Source of the DNA: Thermococcus bergensis
GTDB taxonomy: Archaea > Methanobacteriota_B > Thermococci > Thermococcales > Thermococcaceae
Direction of reading: 5' to 3'
Assembly (NCBI RefSeq): GCF_020386975.1
Contig: NZ_JABFNK010000005.1
Span: 372,001 to 436,000 of the forward strand
Length of the DNA: 64,000 nucleotides
Positions 10,759 through 18,608 of the stretch are shown here, one piece after another. The notes below the pieces were generated by a model. That model was not told where the DNA came from, searched no databases, and saw nothing but the letters and a program-made list of their open reading frames with translations. Within the stretch, counting starts at the first letter, position 1; each line of letters opens with the position of its first letter. The translations under genes were made by a program, and so were the position numbers.

Positions 10759-11765
10759 GGGAAATTTCCCTCTCTCTTATTGGTTTTGGAAACGTTGGAA
10801 AAGGCGTTGCTGGGGTAGTCCTAAATAAGCAGCAGTACTTTAGAGAGAAATACGGGCTTGAGATTAAAGTAGTGAGCATTACTGATTCTACCGCCACGAT
10901 ATGGGATCCAAACGGAATAGACCTAAAAGAAGCCCTTGAAATTAAGAAAAGCGCTGGTTCTCTTAAATTCTGGGGAAATGAGTATGAGATTTATGAGCTG
11001 AAACCTTCCGAAGTGGTTAAAGAAGTCGATAGCGATGTGGTGGTTGATGTCACCAACGACAAAAATGCTGCAGAATGGCATTTGGAAGCTCTGAAGAATG
11101 AAAAAGCTGTTGTAACTTCTAACAAACCACCCGTGGTTTTTAGATATGGAGAACTCATCAAGGTATCATCTAAAAAAGATGTGCCCTACCTTTTTGAGGC
11201 CACAGTAATGGCAGGGACGCCTATAATACACCTCCTTAAAAGTGCTCTCCCCGCTGATTCTATAGAGAGGATCTGGGGAGTTCTCAACGGCACGACGACA
11301 TTCATTTTGAACGCTATGGAAGATGGCATGGGCTTTGAAGAGGCCCTTAAAAAAGCTCAAGAGCTCGGAATAGCGGAGAGAGACCCCTCAAATGACATTG
11401 AGGGAATTGATGCAGGCTACAAGGGGGTTATTTTGCACAACGTAGCATTTCACCAATTTGACTTCAAAAAGGCCCACATAGAAGGTATAGAGGGAATATC
11501 AGAGAAGAAGATCAGGGAGAACTTCAAAAGGGGAACAGTTACGCGACTTGTTGCTCTTGTGGAAGATGGAAGGGTGGAGATAAAGCCCAGAGAACTGCCC
11601 ATTAACAGTCCTTTAGCTGTCAGAGGCACTTCAAACGTTGCTTTGATAGAGAGCGATCTATTGGGGGAGTTAGTTATTAAGGGGGCTGGGGCAGGGATCA
11701 AAGAGACCGCTTCTGGAGTTGTGAGTGACATAATAAGGGCATCTCTAAAAACCAAATATTTATAA
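10755..11765 (+). CDS. hom: Homoserine dehydrogenase
   Basis: Reduces aspartate semialdehyde to homoserine for threonine and methionine synthesis. 336 residues, the short form without a C-terminal ACT domain. The Rossmann motif GFGNVGKGV starts near residue 10; VTSNKPPVV, GVLNGTTTFIL and EGIDAGYKG are the conserved catalytic-core segments. It overlaps the CBS-domain gene by ATGA. With no built-in ACT domain, feedback control would need a separate protein. Confidence 0.93.
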   Translation: MREISLSLIGFGNVGKGVAGVVLNKQQYFREKYGLEIKVVSITDSTATIWDPNGIDLKEALEIKKSAGSLKFWGNEYEIYELKPSEVVKEVDSDVVVDVTNDKNAAEWHLEALKNEKAVVTSNKPPVVFRYGELIKVSSKKDVPYLFEATVMAGTPIIHLLKSALPADSIERIWGVLNGTTTFILNAMEDGMGFEEALKKAQELGIAERDPSNDIEGIDAGYKGVILHNVAFHQFDFKKAHIEGIEGISEKKIRENFKRGTVTRLVALVEDGRVEIKPRELPINSPLAVRGTSNVALIESDLLGELVIKGAGAGIKETASGVVSDIIRASLKTKYL

Positions 11766-11796
11766 TTCATTCCCAGATTTTTGAGTCGGTGAGAGC

Positions 11797-12324
11797 GTGA
11801 AGCATGTAATAGCCCTTCATCAGGTCTATGGAGAGCTGATATTCAGAGGGCTTAAGTATCACGAGATAAGGAAAGCTCCTGTTTTTAGGGAGGGGGACAC
11901 TGTCTTTCTTTACATTGCGAGAGGAGACCTAGGTGTCTTAAGAAGGACTCTAGGGAAGCTTGGCCTTACTGAAGAACAGGTTTTGACCAAAAGGGGCAGC
12001 ATTGTGGGGGGATTTGAAGTTGGGGAGGTAATAAAAGCGGATTTTGAGACACTATGGGATTTAACGAAGGACACCAGCGGCCTTAGGTTTGTCTATGGGG
12101 AGGAAGAGGGTAAGAAATGGCTCAAGCAGTATATAAATGAGTACGGCTACGCCTTTACCATAGAAAAGCCGTTTCTCTTTAAAGAGCCCCTCACAAGAGA
12201 AAAAATGAAAGAGCTCTATGGAGTTCATGTTGAAGGGATAATCCACCTTTCAAACAGGACAAGGAAGCCGTGGGTTAAAAGCCTCCTTGAAGACCTTACG
12301 GCGAGAGAAGTTCAGTATATTTAG
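11797..12324 (+). CDS. ASCH-like/DUF365-type protein
   Basis: 175 residues beginning with GTG at 11797, behind GGTGAGAGC. The pattern HQVYGELIFRGLKYHEIRKAP followed by GDTVFLYIARGD resembles the PUA-related ASCH fold, which usually binds RNA. The function is not known. Its last four bases overlap the convergent ZPR1-like gene. Confidence 0.55.
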   Translation: MKHVIALHQVYGELIFRGLKYHEIRKAPVFREGDTVFLYIARGDLGVLRRTLGKLGLTEEQVLTKRGSIVGGFEVGEVIKADFETLWDLTKDTSGLRFVYGEEEGKKWLKQYINEYGYAFTIEKPFLFKEPLTREKMKELYGVHVEGIIHLSNRTRKPWVKSLLEDLTAREVQYI

Positions 12325-12941
12325 TTCTTCTCTTCACCTTCTTCGGGGTAATACACTACATAAGGCCCTGTGCTGAGCTTTTTGATTTCTTCTTTTGTGA
12401 GAAGCCTGCTCTTGACTTTTTCACCTATTAGCGCACTGTTTCCAAAGGGATCCATGATCTTTACTGTTAGAGGCTTTTTACCTTCCTTCACGTCTTCAAT
12501 ATAAGCGAGAAGCTCATCAATCTTTTTCACGCTTTCCTCATCATTTTCTTGGTTTTTAAAGTCCCTGGCCATTAGCAGGGTTTCTCTGGTTCTCTCAAGC
12601 ACACCCTCCACGTTCGTCACAAACCCCTGACTGGCAGGTCCGGGCTCTATTTTGACCCCAATCTCTTCGAGCTCAATGGTACCGCTTTTACTCCTCACAA
12701 CCCTGGTAAAGAGGTCTTTTTCTTCCTCGACCTTGACAGTGTAGAGCTTTGGCTCTTTCTCTTCGAGAACCATTACGTCTGCGTTTCTGTACCCGCACTT
12801 CTCGCATATTATTGTGGACTCCATTACCTTGCCAAAGTATGGGATCTCGTGAATGTGATTGAGAGCCTTTAATGTGTTCTTTCCCCCGCATATTGGACAA
12901 TCGCCAAGCTTAACCTCGTGTATCTCATTTGTCTCGTTCAT
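12321..12941 (-). CDS. ZPR1-like zinc finger protein
   Basis: 206 residues with a four-cysteine zinc finger, CPICGGKN near residue 15 and CEKCGYRNADVMV near 47, followed by the ZPR1-type beta domain containing ESTIICEKCGYRN and GIKIEPGP-like segments. Eukaryotic ZPR1 binds elongation factor 1A; archaeal proteins carry a single copy of the module. The role here is inferred from the family only. Confidence 0.8.
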   Translation of the reverse strand: MNETNEIHEVKLGDCPICGGKNTLKALNHIHEIPYFGKVMESTIICEKCGYRNADVMVLEEKEPKLYTVKVEEEKDLFTRVVRSKSGTIELEEIGVKIEPGPASQGFVTNVEGVLERTRETLLMARDFKNQENDEESVKKIDELLAYIEDVKEGKKPLTVKIMDPFGNSALIGEKVKSRLLTKEEIKKLSTGPYVVYYPEEGEEKN

Positions 12942-12995
12942 CCCAGCTCACCGGAACTAAAAAGAAGAATAGGATTTATAAAGGTTAAAGAAGCT

Positions 12996-13385
12996 TCAAC
13001 CTTTGTATATCTTAATGTCTGATGGAGTAATGAGAATCTTAATCTCGTGTTTTGCTATTTTTGCTGTCTCTCCACCAAGGGCATGGGCAATTCCCTTTAG
13101 TTGTTCAACGACTTTGGCAAGCACTTCTGGCTTTGATTCTAACGGCGTTAAATCGGCGATAATAATGTTACCTGCTTGTATTTCTTCAGAAATTTTTTCT
13201 AAATCAGTATAACTGGTGACAACAATCTTCTTAATATACCTGATCTCCGGCTCAACAATGGTCTTCGCTATAAGATCCTCCTCCAGAGGAACAACGTCAA
13301 TATCATGTCTAATATCTCTCTTTTTTCCTGTTCCAAGTTCTTTCTTTGTTTCTTCTTTCTTGATAATCTTGTCAAACAATCCCAT
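12996..13385 (-). CDS. sepF: SepF-like cell division protein
   Basis: 129 residues. An amphipathic membrane-targeting N-terminus (MGLFDKIIKKEETKK) is followed by the SepF fold: KIVVTSYTDLEKISEEIQAG, then IIADLTPLES. Archaeal SepF anchors FtsZ to the membrane. The start is set at 13385 because GAGGTGAAAAAT lies directly upstream; a longer frame upstream has no ribosome binding site. It is a single gene with no ftsZ nearby. Confidence 0.85.
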   Translation of the reverse strand: MGLFDKIIKKEETKKELGTGKKRDIRHDIDVVPLEEDLIAKTIVEPEIRYIKKIVVTSYTDLEKISEEIQAGNIIIADLTPLESKPEVLAKVVEQLKGIAHALGGETAKIAKHEIKILITPSDIKIYKG

Positions 13386-13803
13386 ATTTTTCACCTCAAA
13401 AACATTCTTGACTAAGTTATCTTTTCGTATTAGGTCTTTATATTTCTTATGGATGAGTTCGCTAATAAGTGGCGAAGAGGGGATGTACGAAATAGTAGAG
13501 GTACGTCTTTTGTCGATCAATAAATTAAAATAAAATATGTCCCCTAATGGACTATCAAAAAATCATTATGGGCAGTATGACGCATAGCACCCCCTACCTA
13601 GGTAAGCTCCCAGATTCTATTGAGTGTTCATATAGAAAAACAGTTTCGAAAGATATGACACATACCTTCTCCCATAGATAGTTCCAACGTATTTATGAGA
13701 AAATGGGGGATGAAAAGAGCCAAAACGACTGTTTTTATCGAAAGATTTATATACCTTTAATTCAAAAAATAAGAATGAAGAATTTCCTAAGGAGGTGTTG
13801 TGA
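13386..13803. other. 418-bp intergenic region between sepF and the histone gene
   Basis: AT-rich and without a convincing gene on either strand; the open frames here lack ribosome binding sites and overlap the histone gene. It contains two copies of TCGAAAGAT (13651-13659 region and 13738-13746), the second being part of the histone promoter. The rest shows no structure that I can interpret. Confidence 0.5.
13739..13753 (+). promoter_or_regulatory. Strong BRE/TATA promoter of the histone gene
   Basis: CGAAAGA directly followed by TTTATATA is close to the Thermococcales BRE plus TATA consensus. Transcription should start about 25 bases later, near 13778, giving a short leader with AAGGAGGTG ahead of the ATG at 13804. 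Confidence 0.75.
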
Positions 13804-14007
13804 ATGGCTGAGTTGCCAATTGCCCCAATTGACAGATTGATTAGAAAGGCTGGTGCTGAGAGAGTTAGTGAAGAGGCCGCCAAGATACTCGCCGAGTATC
13901 TCGAAGAATACGCAATTGAGCTCGGAAAGAAGGCTGTTGAGTTCGCCAGACACGCTGGCAGAAAGACCGTCAAGGCCGAGGACATTAAGCTCGCAATCAA
14001 GGCTTGA
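13804..14007 (+). CDS. Archaeal histone
   Basis: A 67-residue single histone fold that dimerises and wraps [23 protein letters not shown] and the C-terminal [16 protein letters not shown] are characteristic of the HMf/HPk family. There is no tail. A strong promoter and an AAGGAGGTG ribosome binding site fit an abundant protein. Downstream is the convergent phosphodiesterase gene. Confidence 0.97.
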   Translation: MAELPIAPIDRLIRKAGAERVSEEAAKILAEYLEEYAIELGKKAVEFARHAGRKTVKAEDIKLAIKA

Positions 14008-14030
14008 AGGCCTTTCCCTTCTTTTTTCTA

Positions 14031-14546
14031 TTATGGATATCTCCACTGTGTTTCCCATGGCTTGTAAATGTTGAACCTGAAGCGTTCTCCCGTTATCTTG
14101 CCAACGAGAAACGTTGGGTCACTCATTCTTGGAACCGTTGGGGAGCCGGGATTGAGGAGGTGCACTTCTTTTCCCATGTACTCGTAGCTCTTGTAGAAGA
14201 ACCTGTGTGTATGGCCAAAAATTAGCAAATCAACGCCCATTTCGAGGGCTTTGTATTTGAGACCTTGCTCATCCAAGCTGAGAAATTGATGGCCATGGAT
14301 GATGCCCACTTTCAGATCTTCGATTTCTAAAACCTTCTCCTCTGGAAAAATTGGCTTGTCTAAGTTTCCCCTAACGATAACTACTGGCGCTATTTCTCTA
14401 AAAATATCAAAAAGCTCAGGGGATGTCAAATCCCCAGCGTGGATTATTAGCTCCACCCCTTCTTCCCTAAAAACATCAAAAATTAAATCGGGAAGATAGG
14501 AAGTTTTGTCGGGGTAGTGAGTATCGCTAAGTATTCCTATTTTCAT
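14031..14546 (-). CDS. MJ0936/YfcE-type metallophosphoesterase
   Basis: About 171 residues. The calcineurin-like metal motifs are in order: SDTHYPDK, HAGDLTSPE, VRGNLDKP, HGHQF and FGHTHR. Small archaeal members hydrolyse phosphodiesters in vitro; the natural substrate is unknown. The ATG at 14546 has GGGGGAAGAA upstream. The gene lies 16 bp after the end of tfb on the same strand, so it was probably in the gar1-tfb transcript before insertion sequences broke it up. Confidence 0.85.
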   Translation of the reverse strand: MKIGILSDTHYPDKTSYLPDLIFDVFREEGVELIIHAGDLTSPELFDIFREIAPVVIVRGNLDKPIFPEEKVLEIEDLKVGIIHGHQFLSLDEQGLKYKALEMGVDLLIFGHTHRFFYKSYEYMGKEVHLLNPGSPTVPRMSDPTFLVGKITGERFRFNIYKPWETQWRYP

Positions 14547-14829
14547 TTCTTCCCCCACTTGTTTAAGTGGGGATGCGTATATTAAGTTTGTCCACAAGTT
14601 CTTTATACCTGTTCCTTACCGTAACTTCTGTAACTCTCGCAACCTCAGCCACTTCTCTTTGGGTCATTTTCTCCCCTTCAAGAAGGCTCGCTATGTAAAT
14701 AGCAGCTGCAGCTATTCCTGTCGGACCTTTCCCACTTGTAAGCCCTTTTTCAATTGCCTGATTTAGTATCTTTACCGCCCTTCTTTTTGTCTTTTCACTT
14801 ATCCCGAGCTGATCTCCAAATCTTATAAC

Positions 14830-15761
14830 ACCCTAGTTCCCACCACCTGTGAAGTTGTATAATCTGTCCAGATTCACGGCCAGAATCGCCCCTAAAATCC
14901 TGACAGCTAACCCCCTCAAACTAACACTCCTGCTCGGCCTCAGAAGAAACTCAGAAAACTTCGAAAACAAAGTCTCAATCCTCCTGCGAAAGTCAGACAA
15001 GTACTTGTAAAACTTCTTCTCCTCCAGATTACTAACCTGATTCTCCCGCTTCACCGGCGTGTAAACAACGCCAAACTTCAGGAATTCCTCCTGAAGTTCT
15101 CTACTAACGTAACCCTTATCCAAAAACAGAAAACAGCCAGAAAACTCCTCAACAATCACCCAGAACTTTTCCCTGACAACACTCACATCATGCTTATTCG
15201 CCGGATCAACGGACAGCAAAGCCAGCAAATTTCCATCAGAGTAACAGGTCAGCTTGTACCCATAGTAAAACTTTTTTTAGAGGGAACAAACCCAACTGCG
15301 GGCTTTTCAGAGATGACTTCTGAAGAACCCTCCTTATCCTTCCTGTTTTTTCTGGCCAACTCCTTGGTCTGAATGGGCTTTGAGTCCAGTATTCTAACGT
15401 ATTCTCTGGCGTGTTTTTTGAATAATTCTTCCTGCGCTAGGAGCAGGAGTTTTTCGTGCCTGTTCAAGCGTTCTGTTAGTTTGTTGTACCTGATTTTGGG
15501 GAACAGCTTCATTTCTTCGATTAGGACTCTGTAAGCGTGCTTGTAAACTCCGTTAAAGTGCAAGTGTGCTAGTATTGCGAAGGTTATTAGGTCGTAGAGG
15601 CTGATTATTTCCCTGTGAGTGTTTTTCGGGTAGTGTTTGCTGATTATCGGATAGATTTCGGATTTTATGATCAGGATTTCCTGCTGAAAGTTCATAACAA
15701 CCACCAATCAACCAAAAGACTTAAGTGCTTATAACTCTAACGATCTAATGGGAACTAGGGT
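14830..15761 (-). mobile_element. 932-bp IS982-family element, copy A (inside tfb)
   Basis: A complete element with 13-bp terminal inverted repeats (ACCCTAGTTCCCA) and a 7-bp target duplication, TTATAAC, at 14823-14829 and 15762-15768. Its coding region appears the same as in copy B (29143-30074), which suggests recent movement. It interrupts tfb in the second cyclin repeat. Confidence 0.97.
14833..15695 (-). CDS. IS982 transposase (two frames joined by -1 shift), copy A
   Basis: A DDE transposase of the IS982 family. The first frame starts MNFQQEILIIKSEIY at 15695 behind GGTGGTTGTT and closes at 15249; it holds the first Asp in RILDSKPIQTKE. The second frame ends at 14833 and holds the second Asp in FLDKGYVSRE and the Glu in RRRIETLFSKF. 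The frames meet at an A7-G run (T7 at 15272-15278). A -1 slip gives SKKKFYYGYK and one protein of about 287 residues, the usual family length. Confidence 0.88.
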
Positions 15762-16428
15762 TTATAACGTAATCAATAGGGCTGGTTGGTTTTAGTCGAA
15801 GATTGAGCTCCCTAGCCAGATACCTATAACTTCTCCCAATCTCCTTTTTATCAACTTTTGACACATCCTCTATCTCGTCCAGGGTTCTCGGTGCATTTGC
15901 AATCCTACACGCTGCGTAAAGACAAGCGGAAACCATTCCCTCTATGGATCTTCCTCTAACTAGCTTGTTAATGACGGCCTTTCTGTACAAAACCGCCGCA
16001 ATTTCTCTTATGTTCCTAGGGAGTCCCAGCTGGGAACCCATTCTATCAAGCTCGCTCAAAGCGAACGCAAGATTTCTGTCTATAGCATCGCTTATTCTCA
16101 TCCTTCTCTGCCACATTCTAAGGCGGTATATCTTTGTTCTAATGCTCCCTGAGATATCACTCCCGTGGATGTCTTTGTTTCTCCAATCGATATCTGTAGA
16201 AAGTCCCTTATCATGAAGCATTACAGTTTCTGGTGCCCCCACTCTAGAACGCTTCTCCCTTTGTCCAGGCTCGAAAGCCCTCCACTCTGGCCCCAAATCC
16301 ATAATCTCTTCAGCTAAAACATATCCGCAGTTGGAACAAACAATCTCAGCCCTACTTGGGTCATAAATCAAGCTTTCCGAACCACAAATGGGACATCTCT
16401 TAATACCCCCAAGTTGAGTCAAAAGCTC

Positions 16429-16734
16429 TCACCCCCTCTTTTGGGGGGCAGGGCGCTTTTTCTTGACATTTCTCTTATGCTTTTTATCTTTAGAAGGAGA
16501 TTTTTTTCTGCGCTCATCGATGTATAAAACCTCTCCCACATATTTCTGAGGATCCTTAACACGAGGCTTTACGGCAACATATGGATGATTAACTGGACCA
16601 AAAACATCTTTGACAGTTCCAACAAGCTGAAGATTCTTATCTACTACAGGATCATTTAACGCAGGTGCGAATGTTGAACGGAGTATTAAGAAACCCTGTT
16701 TGGCATAATGAGAAACTTTGCCTAAACGCTTCAT
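16429..16734 (-). CDS. gar1: H/ACA RNA-protein complex protein Gar1
   Basis: 101 residues. Gar1 is a core protein of the H/ACA ribonucleoprotein that guides pseudouridine formation in rRNA. The beta-barrel core GFLILRSTFAPALNDPVVDK...LVGTVKDVFGPVNHPYVAVKP is clear, followed by a basic tail rich in Lys and Arg. It ends 6 bp before the tfb TTG start, the gar1-tfb order common in archaea. An IS6-type element lies 14 bp upstream of the start codon, so the native promoter has been moved away. Confidence 0.92.
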   Translation of the reverse strand: MKRLGKVSHYAKQGFLILRSTFAPALNDPVVDKNLQLVGTVKDVFGPVNHPYVAVKPRVKDPQKYVGEVLYIDERRKKSPSKDKKHKRNVKKKRPAPQKRG

Positions 16735-16748
16735 AGCCCCACCCCGAC

Positions 16749-17521
16749 ACTGTCAGGATAAGCAGTGGGACGTTAGGTTTAAGTTTCTGATACCTCTTCA
16801 GAAAAGGGGAGAGAAATGAGGACTGAAACCATTATTTACTTACTGGTTTCAGTCTTAAAAACCTTTCGCCGGAACAAAATCCCAGCAAAAAAGAAAACCA
16901 GGGCAATAAACCTGTACCTGCACGGACTAAGTTACAGACAGGTAGGAACAATCCTCGAAATCAGCCACACAACAGTCTGGGAAACAGTCCAAAAATTCGC
17001 GAAAGCAGTTTACCAGCCGAAAATCCTCGCAGTCAAAAAACAGAGAAACTTCATCGCAATTGACGAGACAGTGATAAAGATCAACGGCCAGAAGAGATTT
17101 CTCTGGGCTGCAATCGACGTTGAGAGCAAAGAAATCCTAGCAGTATGGATTACAAGCGTTAGGAACTGGTGGATTGCCAGGGACTTCATTCTAGTTGTTT
17201 TGAAATCCTGCGAGGGACAGCCAATTTTCCTGGTTGACAAAGGGCCGTGGTATAAATCAGCGTTTAAATCTCTCGGGCTGGATTATCTGCATGTGACTTT
17301 CGGGCCGAGGAACTGTGTTGAGCGCTGGTTTAGGACTGTTAAAGAGAGAACAAAGCGTTTCTGGAATAACTTCAGGGCTAGAGACTGGAGGAGGGTTCAC
17401 AGGTTTGTTTTTCTGTTTTCATTCTGGTATAATTTTGTTAGAATTCATTCTCGGTTTGGTGGACCGCCTGGTGATGTGACTGAATGGCTTCAGGAGGTGA
17501 TACCCCAGTTATCCTGACAGT
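16749..17521 (+). mobile_element. 773-bp IS6-type element upstream of gar1
   Basis: Terminal inverted repeats ACTGTCAGGATAA/TTATCCTGACAGT bound one full transposase gene. The 8 bases directly outside (ACCCCGAC and ATCCCCAC) agree at six positions only. A 9-bp direct repeat, CCCCACCCC, lies 3 and 2 bases outside the ends (16737-16745 and 17524-17532) and may be the real or slightly edited target duplication. It separates gar1 from its likely promoter at about 17566-17575. Confidence 0.85.
16816..17517 (+). CDS. IS6-family transposase
   Basis: A 233-residue DDE transposase with an N-terminal helix-turn-helix (LHGLSYRQVGTILEISHTTV near residues 32-51). The catalytic residues are Asp in IAIDETVIKI, Asp in FLVDKGPWYK and Glu in GPRNCVERWFRTVKERTKRF. 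It resembles the Pyrococcus IS6-type (ISPfu) transposases. The frame is intact, so the element may be active. Confidence 0.92.
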   Translation: MRTETIIYLLVSVLKTFRRNKIPAKKKTRAINLYLHGLSYRQVGTILEISHTTVWETVQKFAKAVYQPKILAVKKQRNFIAIDETVIKINGQKRFLWAAIDVESKEILAVWITSVRNWWIARDFILVVLKSCEGQPIFLVDKGPWYKSAFKSLGLDYLHVTFGPRNCVERWFRTVKERTKRFWNNFRARDWRRVHRFVFLFSFWYNFVRIHSRFGGPPGDVTEWLQEVIPQLS

Positions 17522-17539
17522 ATCCCCACCCCAATCGAA

Positions 17540-17580
17540 AACCTTTTAAATATATCCTCTTCGATCCTTTTAAACTTTTC
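17540..17580. promoter_or_regulatory. Stranded divergent promoters between two IS elements
   Basis: The short unique stretch between the IS6-type element and the 869-bp IS holds two facing TATA-like elements. CCTTTTAAAC (17566-17575) on the minus strand is best placed for gar1. CTTTTAAATATATCC (about 17542-17556) on the plus strand points towards the TIP49-like gene. Each is now separated from its presumed gene by an insertion. Confidence 0.45.
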
Positions 17581-17589
17581 GCAACACCA

Positions 17590-18458
17590 GGGCGTGTTTA
17601 TAGTAACCTTTATTAGGGTTTTTGCCGAATTCTTTCAGGTGGTTGCCGTGATCCCCAGATGGGATCACAGACTCAAAGACCCTGAAAGCGTGGCATTCAC
17701 AATTCTTGACGTTTTAGCAGACTTCGAATCAGAAGGAAAGCTGAAGAACCTGCCAAAATCCAAAAAATTTCCAGTAAAAACAATACTGGCAATACTCCTC
17801 TTTAAACAATACTACAACCTACCCCTCAGAGACGCCCAGCACTACGGCAGAAAATTCTTCGGAGCAAACATTCACTACTCAACCCTCCACAACTGGGAGA
17901 AAAAGCTGAACCTCGAAGAACTGACAAACCACCTCCTGAAAAAACTCCAGAAATTACCCTACGCCAGCACTCAAGCAGACTCAACCATTATCATAAATAA
18001 AAAAAGGGCAGGATAGAAGTTCAGGCAATAACGAGAATCCTGCCGGGTTTACTGTATCCGGTTGCTGTGAGGATCACAACTTCTGAGAACGAGCTGATTG
18101 AACTCCTGCCGGAGGGTTCTGGGAATTTTTATGCTGATGGGGCTTATGATTCAAAGAAAGTTCTGAACACTGTGGTGGAAAAGGGTTATCGGCCGATTGT
18201 TAAGAAAACTAAGAACCCTCCAGGTGGTTTTGGTAGTAAGAGGAGAGATAGAGTGTTTTCTGAAGAAGAGTACAGGCATAGGAATCCTCATGAGGGGTTC
18301 TGGGGTGCGTTTACAACGTGGTTTGGCAGTAGGATCCCCTGTTTTCTGAAAAAGACTACTGTAACCCGAATCCTGCTTGGGGTAATGTGTTATGGTCTGA
18401 AAATCCTCCTCAGAGTCAAATACTGTTTAAATAACAGGGGGTGAAACTAAACACGCCC
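17590..18458 (+). mobile_element. 869-bp IS4/IS5-type insertion sequence, copy 2
   Basis: Same element as at 4854-5722, in the opposite orientation. A perfect 10-bp target duplication, CGCAACACCA, lies at 17580-17589 and 18459-18468. It carries several base differences from the other two copies, some altering the protein (for example PPGG for APGG), so it is an older or separately acquired copy. Confidence 0.95.
17648..18444 (+). CDS. Transposase of the 869-bp IS (two frames, -1 shift), copy 2
   Basis: As for copy 1: GTG at 17648 behind AGGTGG, first Asp in TQADSTII, first frame closing at 18016. The A7-G run is at 17999-18006. After a -1 slip the frame runs KKGRIEVQAITRILPG and on to the stop at 18444, giving about 265 residues. 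The A7 run and the frame relation are kept even though this copy has diverged elsewhere. Confidence 0.8.
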
Positions 18459-18608
18459 CGCAACACCATAACGAGTGGTAAAAATCGGCAGAAAAGTTTT
18501 TAAGCATAAGCACCTTTTCCGGTGAAATTTCTTTCAACGTTAATCTTTTAAATTCTTGGTCATTTTAACTACAAACGGTTTCTAAAGAATTTGGGGGGTG
18601 AGGGGGAG

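Larger units (their letters stand above)
14563..16422 (-). pseudogene. tfb: Transcription factor B gene split by an IS982 element
   Basis: TFB recruits RNA polymerase to TBP-bound promoters and contacts the BRE. The 5' part (16422 to 15762; TTG start behind GGTGAGAGC) encodes the zinc ribbon [13 protein letters not shown]...CSNCGY, the B-reader region [15 protein letters not shown] and the first cyclin repeat, up to SPIDYVI. A 932-bp IS982 element follows. The 3' part (14829 to 14563) resumes at [18 protein letters not shown] and ends [13 protein letters not shown]. Removing the IS and one copy of the 7-bp duplication restores the frame exactly. The truncated product would add three IS-encoded residues, stop at 15745 and lack the second cyclin repeat. 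Relatives carry a second TFB gene elsewhere. Confidence 0.95.

Noticed and set aside
13617-14058. Minus-strand frames over the histone gene and its promoter
   Set aside because: Antisense shadows of the histone gene; there is no promoter or ribosome binding site, and the coding signal belongs to the plus strand.
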